Assembly: GCA_035575515.1 (NCBI GenBank)
Contig: DATLXU010000081.1
Location: forward strand, 1 to 16,872
Length of the DNA stretch: 16,872 nucleotides
Direction of reading: 5' to 3'
Source of the DNA: DATLXU01 sp035575515
Lineage (GTDB): Bacteria; Acidobacteriota; Blastocatellia; UBA7656
Below the pieces are notes generated by a model. It did not search any database and had not been told where the DNA came from. It was given only the letters and a program-made list of their open reading frames with translations. Shown in pieces: positions 7,493 through 15,600 of this stretch; position 1 is the first letter of the stretch; each line of letters starts with the position of its first letter. The translations under genes and the position numbers were made by a program.

Positions 7493-7521
7493 ATTATACC
7501 GGCTCAAACTTCCTTGCGCAA
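7493..7521 (-). promoter_or_regulatory. Sigma-70-type promoter for the six-gene operon
   Basis: On the minus strand TTGCGC (7516-7521) and a perfect TATAAT (7493-7498) are separated by 17 nt, the ideal spacing. It points toward the methyltransferase gene. Transcription would start near 7486 and cross the 89-bp MITE and the 420-bp element before reaching the start codon at 6870. Before those insertions the leader was short (about 110 nt), so this was probably the native operon promoter. Confidence 0.6.
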
Positions 7522-7548
7522 AATGATCTGGCTCTGCTTGCTTACAAT

Positions 7549-8147
7549 GGGTGTAATTAATTCGATAACATCACATTTGATTAAGGTGGTAAGTGTTTAC
7601 TATTCAAAGCCTTCATCCGATTTGCTCAATCGCCCGTTATATTGGCGGGGTGCGCCCACACTCTTATCGGAAGCTTTCTCATCGGCGCTTTCATCTAGCA
7701 CCAGACTGCCAGTGGCCGACGAAGGCCGCCGCTGGCGGCAACTCCTTCCCGCACTCGAACGAGGAGCTCCTGAGCCGACCAAGTCGAGTTAGTCATAAAA
7801 TGCTGAATGTTGCGGCGGCGCGTTGCCGCTAGTCCAAGCAACGGCCCGCGAAATGGCGCTTGGTATCATTCGCAACAAGCAACTCAAGTAGTCCAAAGAG
7901 TAGTGAGAGGTGTCGGGGTTTGGGGTAGCAAAGCAATCCGAGTATCGAAGTCAATGCTGAACGAATCGCTGGCCCAAAGTTGGGACGGCTTTCGGTGGCA
8001 GCCCCCATGCGCGAGGATCAAACAATTTCTTTTTGCTTTTGGTTGTTGTGACACCTCACTGTTTTACCACAACTTGTTTCGTATTCAACTATCTGGCGAT
8101 CTTCTTTTTGATCGCTGAAATGTGACATTGTCGAATTAATTACACCA
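7549..8147. mobile_element. 599-bp internally deleted insertion-sequence relic
   Basis: The ends are imperfect inverted repeats of about 30 bp (7549-7578 and 8118-8147), including a perfect 16-bp core GGTGTAATTAATTCGA. A perfect 9-bp target duplication GCTTACAAT flanks it (7540-7548 and 8148-8156). The interior carries a shattered transposase gene on the minus strand that stops soon after the first catalytic Asp region, so much of the gene has been lost. The insertion hit the stop codon of the GT4 gene, whose TAA was regenerated by the duplication. Confidence 0.82.
7600..8030 (-). pseudogene. Truncated, frameshifted DDE transposase
   Basis: Fragments in different minus-strand frames read in order as a transposase N-terminal half: FDPRAWGLPPKAVPTLGQRF (about 8024-7960), DTSHYSLDYLSCLLRM (about 7915-7865), NIQHFMTNSTWSAQELL (about 7815-7765) and VLDESADEKASDKSVG followed by APRQYNGRL (about 7695-7622). 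In intact relatives, as I recall them from IS701/IS4-superfamily transposases, LDES carries the first catalytic aspartate and is followed by SVGVxRQYxGxxGK. The remaining catalytic Asp and Glu regions are missing. Several frameshifts separate the pieces. Family placement is from memory; the 9-bp duplication of the element is longer than the 4 bp usual for IS701, so a related group is possible. Confidence 0.65.
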
Positions 8148-8149
8148 GC

Positions 8150-9271
8150 TTACAATATCTGTTTCAACAGGTGGGCAAGTCTTTCTGAAAAGAATGGAAG
8201 AGAAAACTGCGTTGAGGCTTTCCGCGCTTCTTCTGCCATCCTCCTTGCAAGCGACTCGTTAACGATAAGTTCGACCGTGTATTGCTTCAATTGTTCTGTA
8301 GTCTCCCACAAATAGCCGCTTACTCCCTGAGTGACTATCTCCTTCTGTCCCGCTTTAGCGATCACTACCGGAACGCAGCGCGCGCTCATCGCTTCGACCG
8401 TGCTCAGGCCAAAGTGCTCGAATCGTTCGGGCCATCTCATCTCATCCTCTCCGTATCCGGCAGCGTGCCAGAAAATAGTTGCCTCGCAGTACAACCTTTC
8501 TAGTTCTTCTCTGTTAATGTCTGTGTGAACGAATATAGGGTGGCCTTTAGCCTTGTTCACGACGCTTCTTAAATAATTCTGATGGGCAGGCTCAGAGCTT
8601 GTGCTGCCGCAAAGGTGATATTCCCACGACTGACATAGGCCAGAATCGTGCATCTGCCTGAAAACATCCATCATCAGCTTATGCTTTTTGTTGTGACCGC
8701 CTTCGAAAAAACGACCCACGCTCAATATGAGCTTCTTTTTACTTGTGTTTAGGCAATTAAGCATATCTGCAGGAGGCCGCAGGATTTCGCTTTCGACACT
8801 CCACCACCTCCTAATCCAATTTTGCGCGTATGATGAGAGGGTCACTATGAGGCTGTAGCTGTTCCAAAATCCATAGCGCCGCCAGACCGCTTGCTGAACT
8901 GGCAATGGCTGCTTTAGGGAAGCAATCCTCCAGAGGCTCTTTAATAGCTTTCCTCCTAGAAACGGGAACATCACCACAAGCATTGATCGCGAGGCGCGCG
9001 ACCTCACGGAGGATTGAAATGTGCCGTTCACCCAGAGGTCGTACGTGCTGCTAATATCTTCCGCCGCTTCATCCGCCTGATCGCCGAGCACGACCGCTTT
9101 GCACCCTTCGAGGTCGAGGTTCAATCGCCCGCTCAATTCCTGCAATGAGAATGGCTCATGAGCAATCAGATCAACCGAGCCGTGGGCTTTCAAATGCCGA
9201 GCTATCGCGCCGATATATTTTTCGCCCCCGCCGAGCACGTTCCAATAGCGATTGTATACGCCTATTCTCAT
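8150..9271 (-). CDS. GT4-family glycosyltransferase
   Basis: A 373-residue GT-B retaining glycosyltransferase that should transfer a sugar from a nucleotide donor to a growing lipid-linked glycan on the cytoplasmic side. The N-terminal domain starts MRIGVYNRYWNVLGGGEKY, with the glycine loop at 14-16. The C-terminal donor domain begins near KLILSVGRFFEGGHNKKH and holds the EX7E motif E285-HFGLSTV-E293, then AMSARCVPVVI. Its length is normal for GT4. The stop codon TAA lies inside the target duplication of the 599-bp element, so the protein is intact. It is preceded by a transposon relic at 9328-10448 that now separates it from the lipoprotein gene. Only a weak AAGAAG precedes the ATG. Sugar and linkage are unknown. 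Confidence 0.9.
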   Translation of the reverse strand: MRIGVYNRYWNVLGGGEKYIGAIARHLKAHGSVDLIAHEPFSLQELSGRLNLDLEGCKAVVLGDQADEAAEDISSTYDLWVNGTFQSSVRSRASRSMLVVMFPFLGGKLLKSLWRIASLKQPLPVQQAVWRRYGFWNSYSLIVTLSSYAQNWIRRWWSVESEILRPPADMLNCLNTSKKKLILSVGRFFEGGHNKKHKLMMDVFRQMHDSGLCQSWEYHLCGSTSSEPAHQNYLRSVVNKAKGHPIFVHTDINREELERLYCEATIFWHAAGYGEDEMRWPERFEHFGLSTVEAMSARCVPVVIAKAGQKEIVTQGVSGYLWETTEQLKQYTVELIVNESLARRMAEEARKASTQFSLPFFSERLAHLLKQIL

Positions 9272-9327
9272 CTTCTTAATTTTAGGCCAGTAGAAATACA
9301 GGGAAATCGAAGGGCAGAGATTCCTAA

Positions 9328-10448
9328 CTGATGTTACGCGGTAAGAGGCAGAAGGAGTAAACTTGACCTATGAACCAATCTATGCTCGACCTCTACACCG
9401 ATTATCTGATTAGCTCCTTTGGCCCAACCACCGCCACCGGGCTTTCTCGGCTGGTCGACGGTGAAGTCTCGCACGATCAAGTGACTCGCTTCTTGGCTTC
9501 TCCGGCCAAAACCAGTGCCGACTTGTGGCGCATTGTCAAACCCACGATTCGCCAGGTCGAAAGCGCCGCTGGCGTTCTCATCTTCGATGACAGCATCGAA
9601 GAGAAACCCTACACCGACGAAAATGATCTGATCTGCTGGCATTGGGACCACTCCCAAGAGCGCCGCGTCAAAGGGATCAACTTCCTGACCGCCTTCTATG
9701 CCACCGAGACCGTTAGTTTGCCCGTGGCCTTTGACCTGGTGACCAAGACGGAACCTTATGTTGACGCCAAGACCGGCAAACTCAAGCGCCGCAGCCAACT
9801 GACCAAGAATGCGCGCTATCGCATTTGGTTGCAACTGTGTGTGCATAACCAGATCAAGTTTGGCTATGTGCTCAACGATTCTTGGTACGCCTCGGCAGAC
9901 AATATGAGCTTCATCCATCTTGACCTAAAGAAAGACTTCGTGATGCCACTGAAAGTCAATCGCAAAGTCGCTTTAAGCGAAGCCGAGCAACAATCTGGTC
10001 ACTATGTGACCGCTCTCTAGCCTCGATTTACCCGAAGGTGAAACCCGACAGATTTGGCTAGAAGACGTGGCTTTTCCCCTGCTTTTGGCCAAACAAGTCT
10101 TCATAAACGAAGACGGCACTACGGGCACACTCTATCTGGTGACGAGTGATTTGACGCTCACCTATGACCGGATGACCTCGCTCTACCAAAAACGGTTTCG
10201 AGTCGAGGGCTATCACAAGTCACTCAAGCAAAATGCGTCGCTGGAGAAATCGCCGACGCGCACGGAGACGACGCAACAGAATCACTTCTTCGCCAGTGTG
10301 TGTGCCTATGTCAAAGCGGGAACGGTTGAAACTCAAGCAGGGAGTCAACCATTTCGCCTTAAAGTCAAAGATCTATCTGTCGGCTTTGAAGTCCGCTTAT
10401 GCCGAACTTGTCAAGCTCAACCCGCAGTCCCTGACTGCGTAACATCAG
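9328..10448. mobile_element. 1121-bp insertion sequence relic, IS4-superfamily type
   Basis: The ends are a perfect 12-bp inverted repeat, CTGATGTTACGC (9328-9339) and its complement (10437-10448), extending imperfectly to about 22 bp. A perfect 7-bp direct repeat TTCCTAA flanks it (9321-9327 and 10449-10455), so the boundaries are well defined. It carries one transposase gene on the plus strand, broken by two frameshifts, whose TAA stop lies within the right terminal repeat. It inserted between the lipoprotein gene and the GT4 gene, in opposite orientation to both. Confidence 0.85.
9370..10442 (+). pseudogene. Frameshifted DDE transposase (IS4/IS701-like)
   Basis: Three segments in successive frames rebuild a transposase of about 357 residues. 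The first (9370-10020) holds MNQSMLDLYTDYLISSFG and IFDDSIEEKPYTDENDLICW, with the first catalytic Asp in FDDS, and the second Asp in VLNDSWYAS. The second segment, SLDLPEGETRQIWLEDVAFP to TTQQNHFFASVCAYVK, carries the Y-x-R-F-R-V-E-G-Y-H-K catalytic Glu region. The third, RERLKLKQGVNHFALKSK to NPQSLTA, ends at the TAA 10440-10442. The frame changes once between 10010 and 10020 and again near 10317, each time as if one base had been gained (or two lost). Two separate shifts with no slippery heptamer argue for decay, not programmed frameshifting. A GAAGGAG lies 13 nt before the ATG. The element is inactive on its own. Confidence 0.85.
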
Positions 10449-10529
10449 TTCCTAACTTAAATCTAAGATGGCGGGCGAGTTTACAGCAAAAGTTCAACGT
10501 CACGGTCGAGCCCTCACAGAACGAGCGTA

Positions 10530-11075
10530 TCAATGCACGGTTACGGGCACAGTCACGGTGCTTGCTCCTTTCTGCTCAAACCATGCTACGCCGTCCTGCA
10601 CAAGAGTAAGCTGTAGGCGGTAAGAACCAGCCTGCGCAGGCGGAATCACAGTGACGTTATCAAGAGTTATTGTCTCACCCGGAGCCAAGTCGTGCGGAAA
10701 GGCTGTCCTTGCCCCTTCAAACAGAACTGCTTTATCGCTCTTTGCGTCGAGCCAGTGATATGCCACAGAAACCTGCCCGGCGTAGCTTCCGTCTTTGCCC
10801 TTGGATGACCAAGTGGCGTCGCTCGCATTCTTAAGCATGACCGACACGGTCTGTTCTTTTCCCGCCGCCATCTCTGAAGGAACTTTATTGCTCACCCACT
10901 CCACTTTGAAACCTGTTTGAGGTAGGCCCGCTACAGCAGCAGGTGCGACTGGCGCTTCTTGCTTATTTGCGTTTGTCACTTGAGGAGGTGCAGTGTTGGA
11001 CTCGCCCGAAGGGCGGCATCCGAATAGAATCAGCCCATACACACATACCAGCAGCAACAGCACCTTATTCTTCAT
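10530..11075 (-). CDS. Secreted lipoprotein with Ig-like beta-sandwich domain
   Basis: A 181-residue protein beginning MKNKVLLLLVCVYGLILFGC, a short lipoprotein signal whose lipobox ends LFGC at Cys20. A Pro/Ala/Asn-rich linker follows (to about residue 50), and then one domain of about 120 residues with alternating strands (FKVEWVSNKVPSEM, QTVSVMLKNASDATW, SVAYHWLD, PGETITLDNVTV, GSYRLQLTLVQDGVAWF). This pattern of an Ig-like or CARDB/NBR1-type sandwich recurs in envelope proteins, but a specific ligand is not known to me. I chose this ATG because AAAGGAG lies 11 nt upstream and the signal starts here; an in-frame ATG at 11111 would add 12 residues. A promoter lies at 11166-11195. It is the first gene of the minus-strand block. 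Confidence 0.75.
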   Translation of the reverse strand: MKNKVLLLLVCVYGLILFGCRPSGESNTAPPQVTNANKQEAPVAPAAVAGLPQTGFKVEWVSNKVPSEMAAGKEQTVSVMLKNASDATWSSKGKDGSYAGQVSVAYHWLDAKSDKAVLFEGARTAFPHDLAPGETITLDNVTVIPPAQAGSYRLQLTLVQDGVAWFEQKGASTVTVPVTVH

Positions 11076-11086
11076 TGGCAAAATTC

Positions 11087-11092
11087 TCCTTT
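11087..11092 (-). promoter_or_regulatory. Ribosome binding site of the lipoprotein gene
   Basis: AAGGAG on the minus strand lies 11 nt before the ATG at 11075. It supports that start over the upstream in-frame ATG at 11111, which has no such site at proper distance. Confidence 0.65.
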
Positions 11093-11165
11093 GAGATTTT
11101 GTAAGACCCATATTCTTTCTGCTATTTCAGACTTGGGAAAAAGTCATTACTGCGAAGCGAACCAA

Positions 11166-11195
11166 ATGATAGCGATTGGTCGACGAGCTAGTCAA
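11166..11195 (-). promoter_or_regulatory. Probable promoter of the lipoprotein gene
   Basis: On the minus strand TTGACT (11190-11195) and TATCAT (11166-11171) are separated by 18 nt. The predicted start lies about 80 nt before the lipoprotein ATG. The ISAs1-type relic begins only 37 bp upstream of the -35 box and may have cut off upstream control sites. Confidence 0.5.
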
Positions 11196-11232
11196 TCCGA
11201 ATCCTTTGGCGCTGTTAGATGCAATCGGTTTA

Positions 11233-12486
11233 TTAGGGCAAACGCATCTCAATTGTTGAGAATACGAAGCAAATAGTCTTCCTCCAAAGCTGCTTTGTAA
11301 CGTTTAGTCTTTATGCCTCGCTTTACACTCTTGTCCTTCGCCAGCAGGTTCAAGGCTATTCTCCGCACAAGCGCGAAGTTCTGCGGCCGCGTGTCGCGGT
11401 CCTTACTCGACAATCATCTTCTCGAAATGCCACATCCAGTATCCAGTGACAGCTATTCTCTATTCCCCAATGGCCTCGCACCGCCTCGCTCAATCTTTCT
11501 GCATCTACTTCAAGACTACTCAAGTAGTAACGCACTTGTTTGCTTGTCTCCCCTTTAACTTCGCGGGTCGCTTCTACCATTGCCAAGCTTCTCAGATCAC
11601 ACCACTCATCTTTGCTCGAAAGATGAACTGGCACATCCACGCTCCAATACTTGCGCACTTCGATTCGTCCGTGTTCTCCGTCTACGGTTTCGTGCCTGCT
11701 GATTTTGTAGCCAAAGGTGTGATCTTCTATTACTGATTGAAAGAAGTGTTCGACCTCCTCAAACAAGTGTCCGTGATTTCGCTTCAATGACAGGACATAA
11801 TCGGCCTGTTGCCGGCGAATCTCTGTGGCTATATCTTTTTGGCAACCCATCGCATCCAAAGTCACTATGCAGCCTTTGAGCTTCAAGCAAACGAAGCAGT
11901 TGAGGCACAGCCGTGATCTCATTGGAACTCTCATTGACTTTGACCCGGCCCAAGCGTCAAACGATTAGACCGCGCCCAGGCACTGACCACATCTATGGCT
12001 TGGCGGCCTGCCGCGCGGTTGTGCGCAGCCCACGCAGGGTCTTTCCATCAATCGGCACAATCTGTTTATCACAAGCTTGTGCGACCTGCTGTGCCCAGTT
12101 GAGAAAGCATCGCTGAAACTCCTTGGGTTTTAGCCGAGCAAAGACGCGATTAAACGTGTCGTGAGAAGGGATGCCTGCGGGAAGTTCAAGAAACTGACGC
12201 AGCCAAGCTTCCTTAGATTTGCCGAATTCTTCCATATCAGTGAAAGAGTCAGCGCCGGAGATGACAGCGCATACAGCGATGAAGAAAATGTCAATGAGTT
12301 TGTGGTCGCAGCGATCTTCTTGGCGAGGATCAACTAAGTCGGAGAAGCAATCAATCAGGGTCAAAGGCTTTGTATCAGTCTTCATAGCGTGGAAGTCCTT
12401 TCTGTAGTGAAAACGGATTAGACTATGCACGCTTACCATATCTTGTAAAGTCATTCCTTGCTTTACCTATGATGCGTTCGCCCTAA
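11233..12486. mobile_element. 1254-bp ISAs1-family insertion sequence relic
   Basis: The ends are a 16-bp inverted repeat with one mismatch, TTAGGGCAAACGCATC (11233-11248) and the complement of TTAGGGCGAACGCATC (12471-12486). A perfect 8-bp target duplication TCGGTTTA flanks it (11225-11232 and 12487-12494). Its single gene, on the minus strand, is an ISAs1-type transposase broken by several frameshifts. It sits between the two divergent transcription units of the locus. Confidence 0.88.
11249..12385 (-). pseudogene. Frameshifted ISAs1-family transposase (H-repeat type)
   Basis: Read across frames the product is a typical ISAs1/H-repeat transposase. It opens MKTDTKPLTLIDCFSDLVDP (start at 12385, GAAAGGA upstream). 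It then has LIDIFFIAVCAVISGAD, IPSHDTFNRVFARL, IDGKTLRG with a catalytic Asp, AIDVVSAWARSNRLTLG, VKVNESSNEITAVPQLL, GCIVTLDAMGCQKDIA with the next Asp, ADYVLSLKRNH, HGRIEVR and HWGIENSCHWILDVAFREDD. After one more shift come NFALVRRIALNLLAKDKS and EDYLLRILNN, with a TGA at 11249-11251. I count at least four frame changes (near 12030, 11955, 11890 and 11390). All domains are present, so decay is recent enough to leave the family obvious, but the gene cannot make active protein. Confidence 0.88.
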
Positions 12487-12494
12487 TCGGTTTA

Positions 12495-12694
12495 TGAACG
12501 GCTGTTCGATAAGGCGTTATCCAACTTGCATGATTAGAAGTGAATAAGGCAAAATTACCCCCTTGATATAAGGATTCGAAGCTACTTCAAGTTCCTAATA
12601 ATCTCTACCGTCAGTGGCTTGTTGAAATCAATGTAAAAGCCTTAAGCCGTTTTGCTTGGCTCTTGAGTCAATATGATTCGGCTCGAATTCGATA
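12495..12694. other. Leader region of the large fusion gene
   Basis: About 200 bp without a gene. No Shine-Dalgarno sequence precedes the ATG at 12695, and no promoter with good -35 and -10 boxes at proper spacing stands out; TATGAT at 12671-12676 is the best -10 candidate. An in-frame TGA at 12674-12676 excludes any earlier start for the fusion gene. The region is what remains of the divergent control region after the ISAs1-type element inserted. Confidence 0.4.
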
Positions 12695-15600
12695 ATGGGG
12701 ATAGAATCTACAAACAAAACCGCGCCTGCCGTTGCGGTTGACACAGGCGTTTGCACTATAATCTCGAAGAACTACCTGCCCTATGCCCGGGTGCTTGCGG
12801 ATTCATTCGCTCAATATCATTCAGACATACCTTTCTTTGTGCTGCTTGTTGACCGAGTGGATGGTTACTTCAAGCCCGATGAAGAGAGTTTCCGGTTAGT
12901 GCAGATTGAGGACCTCGACATTCCCGACCTGAACCGCTTCTGCTTTCAATACACGATTCTCGAATTAAACACGGCGGTCAAGCCCTATCTGATTGGGCAC
13001 CTGTTAGAAAAATACGGACTGCGGAAAATAGTCTACTTTGATCCTGACATTCTGATCTTCAACGACCTTTCAGGTTTGTTCGATCTCCTAAATCGCAACT
13101 CGATAGTTTTGACTCCGCATCTGACAGCACCGATTGAGCAAGACGGTCTCAAGCCAACCGAAAACGATATCCTTGTGGCAGGCGCTTATAACTTAGGCTT
13201 CATCGCGCTTGCCGATTCGCAGACTACTGTAAGATTTCTTCAGTGGTGGCAGGAGCGGCTATACGACAAGTGCGTCGTGTCTTTTCAAAAAGGGCTTTTC
13301 GTAGATCAGAAGTGGATTGACCTCATCCCCGGTTTTTTTGATGACGTTTACATCCTGCGCGATCCGGGCTACAACGTGGCTTACTGGAATCTCAACAGCC
13401 GGACAGTTGAAATGAGAGGTGACAAGCCGTACATTAACGGAAGTCCGTGCTATTTTTTCCACTTCAGCGGCTTCAACCCTGAGAATATTAAGTCTATCTC
13501 CAAGCACCAGAATCGTTTCACAATAAAGAACGTAGGGCAGGCGCGCGCGCTGTTTGAGATGTACCGCGACCGATTGCTTAAGCACGGCTACAAGGACACG
13601 AAGAACTGGCCCTATGCATTCGGCTATTTCGATAATGGCGTGAAGATACTTGATGCGATGCGAGGCATCTATCTTGACATGGGCGATGAAGTGAAACGAT
13701 TCGGCAATCCGTTCAACACATCTTCACCTGACAGCTATTTCAACTGGCTCATTGAGCCAGTTGACGGGGAGGCTGATCATGATAGAAAGATTACTCATTT
13801 CTGGTACGGAGTCTATAAGCATCGCTGGGATGTGCAGCAGGCATTTCCCGACGTGTTCGGCCAGCACCGCGCTGCTTTCATCAGTTGGATAAAAAACTCC
13901 GGCATTTCTGATTATTCTCCTGACCCTCGCTTCATCCCTTTTAATCGGAGCGACTGTGCGCGCAATGCTTCTAAATCTGCCCGTCTCTACCGTAGACTGA
14001 CACGTCCTTTAGAGCCTTCTGTGAAGAGGTTCTTAAGAAAAACCATCGCGCGCAATGAGGCGGTTTGGAGAAAGATAATGACGACGCACAGGCGTTTGAA
14101 AGGAGCAAACGTCATCCAGCCTGCGGCTAATGCCGCCAGTCCAAACGCCAATAATTATAATTCCGCAACTCATAACGCTATGCAGAACACAACATCCAAA
14201 CAACAAAAAACGTTCGGCGTAAACCTTGCCGGATATATCGCGTCAGAAAAAGGCGTCGGCGAAGCGCTGCGGTCGCAGGTCCGCTGTTTAGAAGCGATGA
14301 AGATTCCATACGTCCTGAACGATTTCAGGGATGACAGTTCAGTGAATCTGGACCGCACGCTTACAAATTTTTCAGAGGATAATCCTTTCTCCGTCAATCT
14401 GGTTCAAGTGAACGCCGATCAGGTACCGGGGTTTGCCTGGGCGAAAGGGGATGCGTACTTCGAGGGCCACTACAACATAGGGTATTGGAACTGGGAGTTG
14501 TCTGATTTTCCTCACGAATGGCTTCCGAGCTTTCGTTATTTTAATGAGGTCTGGGTCGCCAGCAACTTTGCTCTCGACTCGGTGTCACGTGTCTCTCCGA
14601 TTCCTGTTGTGAGGGTACCGTTTTCTTTGCCGGAGCAACCGCCAATAAAGACCCTTGACCGATCCGCTTTCCAGTTGCGCAAAGATTGCTTCGTCTTTTT
14701 ATTCACCTTCGACTTCCACAGCTATCTTGAGAGGAAAAATCCTTTTGGATTGATAGAGGCTTTCAAGAGAGCGTTCGGCCAGAAGGACGACGTGCTGCTT
14801 GTCTTGAAGTGCTCGCACTCTTCGTCCGATCAGATCGAAACTCTGCTCGATGCCGCGCGCGGCGCAAACGTAAAGATAATTGACAAGGTCATAAGCCGGG
14901 ACGAAGTCAATGCGCTGATGCACCTTTCGAATTGTTACGTCTCGCTGCACCGCTCGGAAGGCTTTGGCCTCACTATGGCTGAAGCTATGAACATGGGCAA
15001 GCCTGTCATCGCTACAAGCTATTCGGGCAACCTCGATTTCATGAATTTGGCTAACAGCTTTCTCGTGAAATATCGTCTAGTTGAGATTGACAAGGATCAT
15101 GGTCCTTACAAGAAGGGATACGTATGGGCCGAGCCTGATCTCGATCACGCGGCAGAGTTAATGCGGTTTGTCTTCAATAATCCTGAAGCGGCTAGAGTAG
15201 TAGGGCGACAGGCTCAGAGCGACATAAGAAGTCTGCTTCACCCTGAAGTCGTGGGGGCGATTGTCAAGGACAGAGTGTTGAGAGCGGCATCGCGAACAGG
15301 AACAAGCCGCACTGCAATCTCATCGTCCTCAATTTCAGAGTTCATAAATTCATCTGAGAATATACCGCTGACTACTGAAGAAGGAATTTATCGCATACTG
15401 GAAGAAGCGCAACGCATTGAGGCACTTTCAGGCGCGATCAACCAAGTGCCGTTAAAGGCTGAAAGAGGACTGAAGAGAAACATAGAACATAGAGCCAAGA
15501 AGTTCTTGAAATGGCTCATTCATTGGAACACGAAAGCGCAGGCCGATTTCAATCGTTCTGTTTCATCTTCGGTCCAAATGCTTGTGCGGCAGCTACAAAA

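Noticed and set aside
6871..8149. CRISPR array, because of many short repeats in this spacer
   Set aside because: The repeats are inverted pairs bounding distinct elements, not regularly spaced direct repeats, and no cas gene is present.
9334..9918. Open frame of 194 codons on the minus strand opposite the transposase
   Set aside because: It is the antisense shadow of a conserved transposase frame, and its product shows no recognisable domain.
10005..10025. Possible programmed frameshift in the transposase
   Set aside because: There is no slippery A-rich or similar heptamer at the shift, and a second unrelated shift occurs near 10317, so ordinary mutation is more likely.
10067..10609. One continuous 180-codon frame running past the right end of the IS element
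   Set aside because: Only its first part is transposase sequence. After about 10317 the family match moves to another frame, so the rest is read-through over the terminal repeat and the end of the lipoprotein gene.
12590..12694. Promoter for the fusion gene
   Set aside because: Candidate -10 boxes such as TATGAT at 12671 lack a good -35 box at 16-18 nt. Not strong enough to annotate.
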